This document shows, piece after piece, positions 1 to 8,652 of a stretch of 64,000 nt of DNA; the stretch's first letter is position 1; every line of letters begins with the position of its first letter. The notes under the pieces were generated by a model, which was given only the letters and a program-made list of their open reading frames with translations, did no database searches and was not told where the DNA came from. Position numbers and translations under genes: made by a program. This DNA comes from Gilvimarinus japonicus (GTDB lineage: Bacteria; Pseudomonadota; Gammaproteobacteria; Pseudomonadales; Cellvibrionaceae): contig NZ_AP031500.1 in assembly GCF_042847215.1 (NCBI RefSeq), positions 868,001 to 932,000 of the forward strand, in the 5' to 3' direction.

Positions 1-48
1 GTACGCGCACGCAGTGCTGTGATGCGCGTCGCCGAAAAACTTGCGTAG
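1..48 (+). CDS. rsmH: RsmH (MraW) C-terminus, partial
   Basis: Only the last 15 codons and the TAG stop are inside the window. The reading frame from base 1 ends in a tail of the type NPRARSAVMRVAEKL seen at the end of the 16S rRNA m4C1402 methyltransferase RsmH, here starting at VRARSAVMRVAEKLA. Position immediately before ftsL is the standard place for rsmH in the division and cell-wall cluster. The assignment rests on this short tail and on synteny, so it is good but not absolute. Confidence 0.8.
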   Translation, partial: VRARSAVMRVAEKLA

Positions 49-53
49 TTGCT

Positions 54-356
54 GTGAATCGCGGGTCGTCAAACGGGGCGAGCAACTGGCGCTGGTTAGT
101 GGTGGTGGGCTTGTGGCTCACCAACATAGTGTCGGCTCTGGCGGTGGTGGCGGTGACGCAGCAAGTGCGCCGCGATACCAATGAGCTTGAAACGCTGCGG
201 CGCGAATCGGCCGATTTAGAGGTCCAGTGGGGCCAGTATTTGTTAGAGCAGAGTACTTGGGCGTCGTATACCCGGGTAGAAAAACAAGCGGCTGAGCGGT
301 TGGGCATGAAGGTGCCAGATGCCAGCCAAATAATTTTAATCGAGAAGGAGCGTTAA
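54..356 (+). CDS. ftsL: Cell division protein FtsL
   Basis: Small bitopic divisome protein of 100 residues that forms the FtsQLB subcomplex and helps activate the FtsWI septal synthase. The sequence shows a short cytoplasmic head, one membrane segment at about residues 14-36, then a periplasmic coiled-coil-like stretch that includes the family-typical WGQYLLEQSTWASYTRVE block at about 59-76. Length is normal for the family. The start is GTG, 5 bases after the rsmH stop, with no clear Shine-Dalgarno sequence, so translation is probably coupled to rsmH. The stop abuts the ftsI start without a gap. FtsL is poorly conserved, but position and the LEQSTW block make the call firm. Confidence 0.93.
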   Translation: MNRGSSNGASNWRWLVVVGLWLTNIVSALAVVAVTQQVRRDTNELETLRRESADLEVQWGQYLLEQSTWASYTRVEKQAAERLGMKVPDASQIILIEKER

Positions 357-2105
357 GTGCGGCCACTCACGCTAAAGTCCTGGCGTTTTTACAGTGTGTT
401 ACTGGCTTTGCTAGTGCTCGCTGTTGCGCTGCTTGGGCGAATAGCGTCACTGCAAGTGCTGCCCGATGCCGATCGTGGCTTTGAGTTTTTGCAGGGCCAG
501 GGCAACGCTCGTACTTTGCGCACTGAGCCAATCAGTGCTTATCGCGGTGTTATCACTGATCGCAATGGTGAGCCCTTAGCGGTGAGTACGCCGGTAGAAT
601 CTATTTGGGCCAACCCGCAAGTGTTGTTGCAAAAGCCGCAGCAGTGGGCAGCGCTGTCGCAAAAGCTGGGCTGGAGTCAGGCCGAGTTAGAGTCGCGCTT
701 GTCGCGCTTTTCTAATAAAGAGTTTATGTATTTAGAGCGCCACTTGCCGCCGCAAGAGGCGCAGGGCATTTTGGCTTTGGGTGTCGATGGCGTTTACTCC
801 CAGCGCGAGTATCGTCGCTATTACCCCGCCGGCGAAGTGGCAGCGCAGTTAGTGGGTATTACCGATGTGGATGATCGCGGCCAAGAGGGCATGGAGTTGG
901 CCTACGATGCATGGCTGACCGGCGAGAGTGGCGCCAAGCAAGTGATCAAGGATTTGCGCGGCCGCACGGTTAAAGACCTAGGTTTAACGAAAGCGGCGCG
1001 CAGCGGCCGCCCTTTGGCGTTGAGTATTGATTTGCGCTTGCAGCACCTTGCTCATCGCGAGCTGAAAAAAGCGGTGCAAGAGTTTGGTGCCAAAGCGGGC
1101 TCGGTGGTGGTGCTGGATGTGCGCACCGGTGAAGTGTTGGCGATGGTCAATCAGCCCTCCTACAACCCCAACGACCGGGCGAGTATTAAAACGGCTAGCT
1201 TGCGCAACCGCGCGCTGACCGATGTCTTTGAGCCCGGCTCTACCATGAAGCCTCTGGCCATGGTGGCGGCACTTGAGACGGGGCGCTTCGAGCCTTACAC
1301 CGTGATTGATACCACCCCCGGCTATGTGCAAGTGGGACGTAAGGCGCTTTATGATCCGGTGGATTACGGCAAGCTGGATTTAACCCATGTTATTTCCAAG
1401 TCCAGCCAGGTGGGTATGACCAAGCTGGCTCTTAAGCTTGAGCCGAACATTATTCGCAATATGTATTACCGTTTAGGTTTGGGGCAAGGGACTGGCACGG
1501 GGTTTCCCGGTGAGGCCGTCGGTGTGCTGCCCTCTTACAATAAGTGGAAGCCAATCCAGCAAGCGACTTACGCATTTGGCTACGGTCTAAATCTAACCAT
1601 GGTTCAGCTGGCGCAAGCTTACAGTGTGCTGGCGACCGGCGGCATTAAACATCCTGTGTCTTTATTGCGCAAAGAGGGAGAAGAGATTCCGGGTGAGCAA
1701 ATTGTGGATAAGCAATACACCCACAAAGTGATGAAAATGCTGCGCAAAGTCGTCGCCACCGGTGGCACAGGCACGCGCGCCAATGTCGACTCCTACAGCG
1801 TCGCCGGTAAAACCGGTACTGCCCACAAGGCGGATGCGGGCGGTTACTCCGAGAACCGTTATGTGGGCTCGTTTGTGGGCGTTGCGCCCGCGCAAGATCC
1901 GGCCATAGTGGTGGCCGTTATGATTGATGAGCCGCGTGATGATAAATACCACGGCGGCCAAGTGGCGGCGCCAATTTTTTCTAGTATTACCGGTGGCGCT
2001 TTGCGGCTTTTGCAAGAGCCCCCCGAGAACGAAGGCGCGCGGGTCAGTGTCAGGAAGCTGGAGTCGACGCCAGCCTTGGCTCAGCACGGAGGGACGTTGC
2101 TGTGA
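357..2105 (+). CDS. ftsI: Septal peptidoglycan transpeptidase FtsI (PBP3)
   Basis: Class B penicillin-binding protein, 582 residues, that crosslinks septal peptidoglycan in the periplasm together with the glycosyltransferase FtsW. An N-terminal membrane anchor spans about residues 11-33, followed by the PBP dimerisation domain and a transpeptidase domain. Catalytic motifs are visible: nucleophile S295 in STMK, and KTG at 485-487. The second motif, which is SSN in E. coli and Pseudomonas PBP3, reads SSQ here (349-351), an unusual replacement. Start is GTG directly after the ftsL stop, with a purine-rich GAGAAGGAG just upstream inside ftsL. The end overlaps the murE start region, consistent with operon translation. 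Confidence 0.97.
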   Translation: MRPLTLKSWRFYSVLLALLVLAVALLGRIASLQVLPDADRGFEFLQGQGNARTLRTEPISAYRGVITDRNGEPLAVSTPVESIWANPQVLLQKPQQWAALSQKLGWSQAELESRLSRFSNKEFMYLERHLPPQEAQGILALGVDGVYSQREYRRYYPAGEVAAQLVGITDVDDRGQEGMELAYDAWLTGESGAKQVIKDLRGRTVKDLGLTKAARSGRPLALSIDLRLQHLAHRELKKAVQEFGAKAGSVVVLDVRTGEVLAMVNQPSYNPNDRASIKTASLRNRALTDVFEPGSTMKPLAMVAALETGRFEPYTVIDTTPGYVQVGRKALYDPVDYGKLDLTHVISKSSQVGMTKLALKLEPNIIRNMYYRLGLGQGTGTGFPGEAVGVLPSYNKWKPIQQATYAFGYGLNLTMVQLAQAYSVLATGGIKHPVSLLRKEGEEIPGEQIVDKQYTHKVMKMLRKVVATGGTGTRANVDSYSVAGKTGTAHKADAGGYSENRYVGSFVGVAPAQDPAIVVAVMIDEPRDDKYHGGQVAAPIFSSITGGALRLLQEPPENEGARVSVRKLESTPALAQHGGTLL

Positions 2106-3634
2106 TGGCTGCCCGCATGAATGAGCGCGCTATGACCCTGGCCCAGGTGCTGGACGATGAATCCTTGCACGAGTTGGATTCAGTGCGTTGGTCCGTGTTG
2201 CAGGCTGATAGTCGTCGCATTATGCCGGGCCATGTTTTTGTCGCGCTGCAGGGCGCGACGGTGGACGGGCGCGACTATATCAGTGATGCGATTCACCGTG
2301 GCGCCAGTGCTGTGGTCATGGAGGCCGAAGCGAAAGCGCCGGCGGTGGAATATCGTGGTTCGGTGCCGTTAATCTCGGTGGTGGGGCTAAGCGCAAAAAT
2401 GAGTGCTATCGCCGCTCGTGCTTACGCTGACCCCAGCGCGGAGCTAAACATTATTGGCGTGACTGGCACGAACGGTAAAACCACGTGCAGTTTGTTAATT
2501 GCCCAGTTGCTTGAAGCGCTTGGGCAGCGTGCGGCGGTAGTTGGCACGCTCGGTTACGGCCGGGTAGGCGAGCCACTGCAGGCGACCGGCTTTACAACGC
2601 CCGACGCTATCTCCAGCCAGGCGTTGTTGCGTGATTTAGCTGAGCAGCGTATTGGCTCAGTGGTGATGGAAGTGTCTTCCCATGCGCTGGCGCAAGGTCG
2701 TGTTAAAGCCGTGCGCATGTCGACGGCGGTATTCACCAATTTATCCCACGATCATTTAGATTTTCACGGTGATTTAAAAGCGTACGGCAAAGCTAAGGCG
2801 CGTTTGTTAAAAGCGCGTGATTTGCAGTGCGCGATTATCAATCGCGATGACAGTTGGTGTAAGTCACTACTGAAAAAAGCCGAAACGCTGGAGCAGGTGT
2901 TCAGTTATTCCCTTAGCTCAAAAAAAGCTGATGTTTATTTCGAGGCGTTAACCTATTGTGCCGATGGTATCACCGGTACGGTGCACACGTCGAAGGGAAG
3001 TGCTGAGATTACCTCATCACTGATTGGCGATTTTAATGCCAGTAATATTTTAGCCACGATCGCGGTGGCGATATCACAGGGTTACGCGTTGGATAAAATC
3101 GCAGCGGTCGTCCCTAGGTTGCAATCCGCCCCAGGGCGAATGGAACAGGTTCGTTTGCGCGCCGATCAAGGGGTTCAGGTGGTAGTGGATTATGCTCACA
3201 CGCCCGACGCGCTAGAAAAAACCTTACGAGCACTGCGACGCCACACCGAAGGCAGCCTTTGGTGTGTGTTTGGTTGTGGCGGTGATCGCGACCGTGAAAA
3301 ACGTCCGGCTATGGGGCGAGTGGCTGAAAAGTCAGCGGACTACACCATAGTGACCAACGATAATCCGCGCGGTGAAGACCCGGCTAGTATTGCCGGTGAA
3401 ATCGTCCGTGGCATGCATCACCCCGAGCGCTGTCTAGTAATTGCCGAGCGCGATAAAGCGATTGATCTAGCAGTGCAGCAAGCACGTGCCGGTGACACCG
3501 TTTTGCTGGCTGGCAAGGGGCATGAGGCGGTGCAAATTTTTGCGCAACGTCAGCTGCCGTTTAGTGATGTGCAGCAAGCGCGTGCCGCCCTCGTGAAGCG
3601 CCTTGAAAAAGACGCTCAAGGGGGGCAGGCATGA
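2105..3634 (+). CDS. murE: UDP-MurNAc-tripeptide ligase MurE (meso-DAP adding)
   Basis: Cytoplasmic ligase that adds meso-diaminopimelate to UDP-MurNAc-L-Ala-D-Glu using ATP. The Mur-ligase P-loop GTNGKTT lies near residue 121. The central domain contains the HDHLDFHG stretch, and the substrate-specifying motif DNPR in VTNDNPRGEDP predicts meso-DAP rather than lysine. The start is ambiguous: GTG at 2102 sits 8 bases after a GGAGGG ribosome-binding site, ATG at 2105 overlaps the ftsI stop as TGATG, and in-frame ATGs follow at 2117 and 2132. I give the first ATG. The stop overlaps murF by ATGA. About 509 residues, a little longer than typical because of the N-terminus. Confidence 0.96.
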   Translation: MAARMNERAMTLAQVLDDESLHELDSVRWSVLQADSRRIMPGHVFVALQGATVDGRDYISDAIHRGASAVVMEAEAKAPAVEYRGSVPLISVVGLSAKMSAIAARAYADPSAELNIIGVTGTNGKTTCSLLIAQLLEALGQRAAVVGTLGYGRVGEPLQATGFTTPDAISSQALLRDLAEQRIGSVVMEVSSHALAQGRVKAVRMSTAVFTNLSHDHLDFHGDLKAYGKAKARLLKARDLQCAIINRDDSWCKSLLKKAETLEQVFSYSLSSKKADVYFEALTYCADGITGTVHTSKGSAEITSSLIGDFNASNILATIAVAISQGYALDKIAAVVPRLQSAPGRMEQVRLRADQGVQVVVDYAHTPDALEKTLRALRRHTEGSLWCVFGCGGDRDREKRPAMGRVAEKSADYTIVTNDNPRGEDPASIAGEIVRGMHHPERCLVIAERDKAIDLAVQQARAGDTVLLAGKGHEAVQIFAQRQLPFSDVQQARAALVKRLEKDAQGGQA

Positions 3635-5007
3635 TCGGCAGTATGACGATCGCGCAGCTGCAGCGCGAACTGGCTTATAAATTGATGACTAGTGCCAGTG
3701 GTGAGTCCCGTAGCTTTACCCGGGTCTGTACCGATTCGCGCAAGATTCAAGCGGGCGATTTTTTTGTCGCGCTGCGCGGACCTCGCTTCGATGGGCATCA
3801 GTATTTGGCTGCGGTGCAAGACGCCGGCGCCGTCGGGGCTTTAGTGGACACTCCCGTGCCGGGGTGCACTTTGGCGCAGTTGCAGGTAGACGATACCACG
3901 CTCGGCTTAGGTGAGATCGCCCGTTTAAATCGCGAGCGCTTTGAGGGGCCAGTCGTCGCCATTACCGGCTCTAGCGGTAAAACCTCGGTGCGCTCTATGG
4001 TTGACGGTATTTTGCGTTGCGAGGGGGAGGTTATGTCCACCCAAGGCAACTTTAACAACCACATTGGTGTGCCGTTAACCTTGTTGCGCCTCGAGGGGAC
4101 GGAGCAGTATGCGGTGATCGAAATGGGCGCCAGTGCTATCGGCGAAATCGCTTATCTATGTGAGCTGGCCCAGCCTGATGTGGCGCTGGTTAACAATGTA
4201 ATGCCGGCGCACTTGGAAGGGTTTGGCTCGATTGAAGGTGTGGCCGATGCCAAAGGTGAAATCTACCAAGGCGTTGCAGCCGATGGTTGCTGTGTGATTA
4301 ATCTGGATGATCAGTTTGCCCCTGTGTGGTTAGCACAGCTACACAATCGTGCGCATATTGGTTTTTCGTTGTCCGACTCCGCCGCCGATTGTTACGCCAG
4401 TGATATTACGCCATGCGGTATGACCACCCGCTTTAATCTGCACTTGCAGGGCCGGACATTGGCGATAAATTTGCCGGCATTTGGGCTGCACAATGTACGC
4501 AATGCTCTGGCTGCTGCCTGTTGTGCTCAGGCGGTTGGCGCGAGCGACGAATCTATTTGTGCCGGGCTAAATGCATTTGCTCCAGTGTCGGGGCGCATGA
4601 ACGTTAAAGCTGGGGCCAATGGAGCCCGGGTGATCGACGATAGCTACAACGCCAATCCGGGCTCCGTACGTGCGGCCATCGATGTTTTGGCCGAAATGCC
4701 CGGTGACAACATTTTGGTGATTGGCGATATGGGTGAGTTGGGCGAAGAGGCTTACTTGCTGCACGCCGAGATCGGCGCCTATGCGTCTAACAAAAATATT
4801 CAAGCGGTATTCAGTTGTGGCTCATTGGCTCAGGCCGTTACCGATAATTTTTCGGGCACCGCTAAACATTTTGATGAGCACAGTGATTTGATCGCGCATC
4901 TGCAAAAAATGACGATAGGTGCCGACCATACTGTTTTAATAAAAGGCTCGCGCAGTGCCCGAATGGATATCGTGGTTCGGGCTTTGACTGACGAGGAGAA
5001 CCAATAA
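3631..5007 (+). CDS. murF: UDP-MurNAc-tripeptide--D-Ala-D-Ala ligase MurF
   Basis: Adds the dipeptide D-Ala-D-Ala to UDP-MurNAc-tripeptide, finishing the pentapeptide precursor in the cytoplasm. 458 residues, normal for the family. The Mur-ligase ATP loop reads GSSGKTSVRSM, and the C-terminal domain carries the DSYNANPGS motif common to MurF proteins. The ATG start overlaps the murE stop (ATGA). The downstream gene mraY begins on the base after the stop, so translational coupling through this part of the operon is likely. A second Met five residues in is a possible alternative start. Confidence 0.97.
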   Translation: MIGSMTIAQLQRELAYKLMTSASGESRSFTRVCTDSRKIQAGDFFVALRGPRFDGHQYLAAVQDAGAVGALVDTPVPGCTLAQLQVDDTTLGLGEIARLNRERFEGPVVAITGSSGKTSVRSMVDGILRCEGEVMSTQGNFNNHIGVPLTLLRLEGTEQYAVIEMGASAIGEIAYLCELAQPDVALVNNVMPAHLEGFGSIEGVADAKGEIYQGVAADGCCVINLDDQFAPVWLAQLHNRAHIGFSLSDSAADCYASDITPCGMTTRFNLHLQGRTLAINLPAFGLHNVRNALAAACCAQAVGASDESICAGLNAFAPVSGRMNVKAGANGARVIDDSYNANPGSVRAAIDVLAEMPGDNILVIGDMGELGEEAYLLHAEIGAYASNKNIQAVFSCGSLAQAVTDNFSGTAKHFDEHSDLIAHLQKMTIGADHTVLIKGSRSARMDIVVRALTDEENQ

Positions 5008-6090
5008 ATGCTGTTATGGCTGGCCGAACAACTACAAGAATACTTTCGCGGCTTTTTCGTGTTTCAGTATTTAACACTGCGCGCCATCCTGAGTGTGATG
5101 ACGGCACTGGGGATTTCGTTACTGCTAGGGCCCTGGATGATTCGCAAACTGAATCAGTTGCAAATTGGCCAGTCGGTTCGCGATGACGGTCCGCAATCGC
5201 ACTTGAGTAAATCAGGCACCCCGACGATGGGGGGCACCTTAATTCTGGCAGCCATATTTATCAGCAGTTTGCTGTGGTCCGATTTAAGTAACCGTTACGT
5301 GTGGGTGGTAATGGCGGTGACCGCAATATTTGGTGCGGTGGGTTGGGTCGATGACTACCGCAAAGTCGTTAAGAAAAACTCCCGTGGTTTACCCGCGCGG
5401 TGGAAATATTTTTGGCAGTCTGTCGGTGGCTTGGGTGCGGCTATTTATCTGTACATGACGGCGACATTGCCGGTTGAAACACAGCTGTTCTTGCCGTTCT
5501 TAAAAAGCTTTGCATTACCGTTGGGGATTTTTTACATCGTGCTGAGCTACTTTGTGGTGGTTGGTGCGAGTAATGCGGTTAATTTAACCGATGGTCTCGA
5601 TGGTTTGGCCATTATGCCCTCGGTTATGGTGGCCGGCGCCCTTGGTGTTATCGCTTATGTCACCGGGCACTACGAGTTTGCCCAGTACCTGCATATTGCC
5701 CATGTGCCTGGTAGTGGTGAGTTGGTGGTCTTTTGTGCCGCGCTGTGCGGTGCCGGCTTAGGTTTTTTGTGGTTTAACACCTACCCCGCACAAGTCTTTA
5801 TGGGTGATGTTGGCGCTTTGTCGCTCGGCGCAGCACTGGGCATTATCGCCGTTATTGTTCGTCACGAAGTGGTGTTCTTTATTATGGGTGGGGTCTTCGT
5901 GGCGGAGACAGTCTCGGTGATTTTGCAGGTGGGCTCTTACAAATTAACCGGGCGCCGAATCTTTAGAATGGCGCCGTTGCATCATCACTTTGAATTAAAA
6001 GGTTGGCCTGAGCCACGGGTTATCGTGCGCTTTTGGATCATTACCGTCATGCTCGTATTGTTTGGGCTGGCGACACTGAAGTTACGTTAG
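5008..6090 (+). CDS. mraY: Phospho-MurNAc-pentapeptide transferase MraY
   Basis: Integral inner-membrane enzyme of 360 residues that transfers phospho-MurNAc-pentapeptide from UDP to undecaprenyl phosphate, making lipid I. About ten hydrophobic segments are visible. Diagnostic loops are present: GWVDDYRK, NLTDGLDGLA, the MGDVGALSLG motif, and the C-terminal HHHFELKGWPE. Length matches E. coli MraY (360). Its start codon follows the murF stop with no gap, with a GAGGAG ribosome-binding site inside the end of murF. Confidence 0.98.
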   Translation: MLLWLAEQLQEYFRGFFVFQYLTLRAILSVMTALGISLLLGPWMIRKLNQLQIGQSVRDDGPQSHLSKSGTPTMGGTLILAAIFISSLLWSDLSNRYVWVVMAVTAIFGAVGWVDDYRKVVKKNSRGLPARWKYFWQSVGGLGAAIYLYMTATLPVETQLFLPFLKSFALPLGIFYIVLSYFVVVGASNAVNLTDGLDGLAIMPSVMVAGALGVIAYVTGHYEFAQYLHIAHVPGSGELVVFCAALCGAGLGFLWFNTYPAQVFMGDVGALSLGAALGIIAVIVRHEVVFFIMGGVFVAETVSVILQVGSYKLTGRRIFRMAPLHHHFELKGWPEPRVIVRFWIITVMLVLFGLATLKLR

Positions 6091-6106
6091 GTAAGGCTAT
6101 ATAAAC

Positions 6107-7450
6107 GTGAGCAATTTAATCGCATCCAGCAGAATGATCGCCGTTGTGGGCACCGGAGTCTCCGGTCTGTCTACGGCGCGTTTTCTGCGCGAGCAGAATA
6201 TGCCGTTTGTATTGTTTGATACCCGGGAAAATCCACCGGCGCAGGATGCTATAGCGGCCGAGTTCCCCGATGTGCACTGCGAGTTTGGGGTGTGGGATGA
6301 GGGGCTGTTGCAAAGTGCTGACGAGATCGTTCTAAGCCCGGGGCTGCCGCTGAGTATGACCGCGATTGCCACCGCGCACGATTTGGGTGTGCCGGTTGTC
6401 GGTGATATTGAGTTGTTTGTGCGCCATGTTAACGCGCCTATTATTGCTATTACCGGGTCTAACGGCAAAAGCACAGTAACCACCTTAGTGGGTGAGATGG
6501 CCAAGGCGGCGGGTATTGATGTTGCTGTTGGTGGCAATTTAGGCACACCAGCGCTGGATTTACTGGCGCAAAATGCTCAGTTGTATGTGTTGGAACTGTC
6601 GAGTTTTCAGTTGGAAACAGTGACTAAACTGGGCGCTGATGTCGCCTGTATTTTAAATATCAGTGCCGATCATCTTGATCGTTACGATGGTATGCCGGCC
6701 TATCATCGAGCCAAACAGCGTATTTACTATGGCGCTAAACACGTGGTGGTTAACCGTACCGATCCGCTTACCCAGCCGCCGCTCGCCGATGATGTGTTAC
6801 GCACCTCATTTGGTGGCGGGGCCGATTTTAAAAATATGGGACTGCGCGAGCAAGAGGGTAAAAGTTGGTTGTGCGATGGGATAACAGCGTTAGTGCCAGC
6901 GTCAGCTTTAAAGTTACCGGGGCGGCACAATATCGATAACGCTTTAGCGGCACTGGCTATTGGCAAAGCAGCGGGTTTTCCGGTCGATGTGATGCTGTCG
7001 GTTCTTACCTCGTTTAGCGGCCTTGCGCATCGCTGCGAATGGGTTGCCGATGTCGCAGGGGTGAGTTATTACAACGATTCCAAAGGCACTAATGTCGGAG
7101 CAACGCTGGCGGCTGTTAACGGCCTGGCACGCGAAGACGGAAAACTGGTTGTTATTCTCGGTGGTGTGGCAAAAGACCAAACCTTTGCGGCGCTGTTGCC
7201 CGCACTTAAAACGCATGCCCGTAGCTGCGTGTTAATTGGTCAAGATGCCCAGTTAATTGCCTCGTTACTCGACGGCGAGGTGAGCTACCAGTATGCCGAC
7301 TCTATGGCCCAGGCTGTGGCCCAAGCACAGGCTGCCGCTGCGGTAGGTGATGGCGTGTTGTTAAGCCCCGCGTGTGCCAGCTTTGATATGTTTAGCGATT
7401 ATCAAGCCCGTGGCGATGCGTTTCGTCAGGCGGTAGGAGGGTTGCAATGA
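6107..7450 (+). CDS. murD: UDP-MurNAc-L-alanine--D-glutamate ligase MurD
   Basis: Cytoplasmic ligase adding D-glutamate to UDP-MurNAc-L-Ala. 447 residues. The N-terminal Rossmann segment starts VVGTGVSGLSTARFL, the ATP loop is GSNGKSTVTTL, and the C-terminal domain has NDSKGTN and the LLSPACASFDMF stretch typical of MurD. Start is GTG at 6107, about 10 bases after a TAAGG sequence in the 16-base gap following mraY. An internal ATG ten codons later would remove part of the Rossmann strand context, so the GTG is preferred. The stop overlaps ftsW by ATGA. Confidence 0.97.
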   Translation: MSNLIASSRMIAVVGTGVSGLSTARFLREQNMPFVLFDTRENPPAQDAIAAEFPDVHCEFGVWDEGLLQSADEIVLSPGLPLSMTAIATAHDLGVPVVGDIELFVRHVNAPIIAITGSNGKSTVTTLVGEMAKAAGIDVAVGGNLGTPALDLLAQNAQLYVLELSSFQLETVTKLGADVACILNISADHLDRYDGMPAYHRAKQRIYYGAKHVVVNRTDPLTQPPLADDVLRTSFGGGADFKNMGLREQEGKSWLCDGITALVPASALKLPGRHNIDNALAALAIGKAAGFPVDVMLSVLTSFSGLAHRCEWVADVAGVSYYNDSKGTNVGATLAAVNGLAREDGKLVVILGGVAKDQTFAALLPALKTHARSCVLIGQDAQLIASLLDGEVSYQYADSMAQAVAQAQAAAAVGDGVLLSPACASFDMFSDYQARGDAFRQAVGGLQ

Positions 7451-8652
7451 AGTCGCAGCCCTTAGCTATTTATTCCCGCACCTCTGTGGATGGCACACTG
7501 ATTTGTCTATGGCTTGCGCTCTTGTCTATTGGGTTGGTGATGGTTGCCTCGGCGTCGGTGGCGTTTGCCAATGCTACCTACGATGACAGCTGGTACTTTT
7601 TAAAACGTCATTTAGTCTTTTTGCTGATGAGTGCCGCAGGTGCCAGTGTGGTTTTGCTGTTGCCGAGTGATACTTGGCGGCGCTTTAGCGTGCCTTTGCT
7701 AATTATCGCGGTTGTTTTGTTGGCGGCGGTTTTGATTCCAGGGGTGGGCAAGCGGGTTAATGGCTCGCAGCGCTGGATTAGTTTTGGTTTTTTTGCGGTG
7801 CAAATATCAGAAGTCGCTAAGTTTGCGGTATTGATGTTTTTTGCTAACTATTTTGCGCAGCGTTATCCGCAAGGGTTAAGTGGCTGGCGTGAGTTTGGAA
7901 AATTAATTTCGTTGTTGGCGCTGGTGTTATTACTGTTGGTGTTAGAGCCAGACTTTGGCAGTACCGTGGTGATTGCGGTTACCGTTATTGCGGTCATGTT
8001 TATTGCCGGCCTTAAGCTGCGTTACTTTTTTCCTTTAGCCCTTGGCGCGGTGGCTGTTATGGCCGCTATTGCGATTATGAGTCCGTATCGGTTGAAACGT
8101 TTGGTCACATTTATGGACCCATGGGCCGATCAGTTTAACGCCGGCTACCAGCTTACCCAATCCCTGATTGCTTTTGGCCGGGGCGAGTGGCTTGGTATGG
8201 GCTTAGGTAATAGCTTGCAAAAGCTTTTTTACCTGCCGGAAGCTCACACCGATTTTATTTTTGCGATATACGCTGAAGAGTTTGGCATGCTTGGTGGGGC
8301 TTTGCTGATTGCCGTATTCGGTGCCTTAGTCTTGCGTATTTTAGGAGTGTTTCGTACTTGCATGAGCCGCGACAATTACTTTTTGGCGTTTGCGGTGTTT
8401 GGTGTCGCTGTGCTTTTCTCTCTGCAAGTGTTTATTAATATTGGGGTTGCCTCAGGCTTGTTGCCGACTAAAGGGTTAACCCTGCCATTTATTAGCTATG
8501 GTGGCAGTAGTTTGATTGTCAGTTGTGCCCTTATGGCATTTGTCGTGCGCGCTGATATTGAGATGCGTGCGATTCCCGAGAAAAAAACGTCAGTCACTAA
8601 TCCGTCTCGCGTTAAACACTCTGCACCAGATGCGGCCGAGGTGGGCGCATGA
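7447..8652 (+). CDS. ftsW: Septal peptidoglycan glycosyltransferase FtsW
   Basis: SEDS-family polytopic membrane protein, 401 residues, that polymerises lipid II into septal glycan strands with its partner FtsI, encoded earlier in this cluster. About ten membrane segments are visible. Family landmarks include GKRVNGSQRWI, the LEPDFGS motif holding the presumed catalytic aspartate, a periplasmic loop with PEAHTDFIFA, and the C-terminal PFISYGGSSL. The start overlaps the murD stop and the stop overlaps murG by ATGA. The neighbourhood of ftsI, murD and murG separates it from the paralogue RodA. Confidence 0.97.
   Translation: MKSQPLAIYSRTSVDGTLICLWLALLSIGLVMVASASVAFANATYDDSWYFLKRHLVFLLMSAAGASVVLLLPSDTWRRFSVPLLIIAVVLLAAVLIPGVGKRVNGSQRWISFGFFAVQISEVAKFAVLMFFANYFAQRYPQGLSGWREFGKLISLLALVLLLLVLEPDFGSTVVIAVTVIAVMFIAGLKLRYFFPLALGAVAVMAAIAIMSPYRLKRLVTFMDPWADQFNAGYQLTQSLIAFGRGEWLGMGLGNSLQKLFYLPEAHTDFIFAIYAEEFGMLGGALLIAVFGALVLRILGVFRTCMSRDNYFLAFAVFGVAVLFSLQVFINIGVASGLLPTKGLTLPFISYGGSSLIVSCALMAFVVRADIEMRAIPEKKTSVTNPSRVKHSAPDAAEVGA

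Noticed and set aside
1662..2087. 141-residue frame antisense to ftsI
   Set aside because: Lies entirely inside ftsI, with shadow composition and no initiation signals.
6097..6546. 149-residue frame antisense to murD
   Set aside because: Shadow of murD codons; low-complexity Thr/Ser/Pro composition and no domain.
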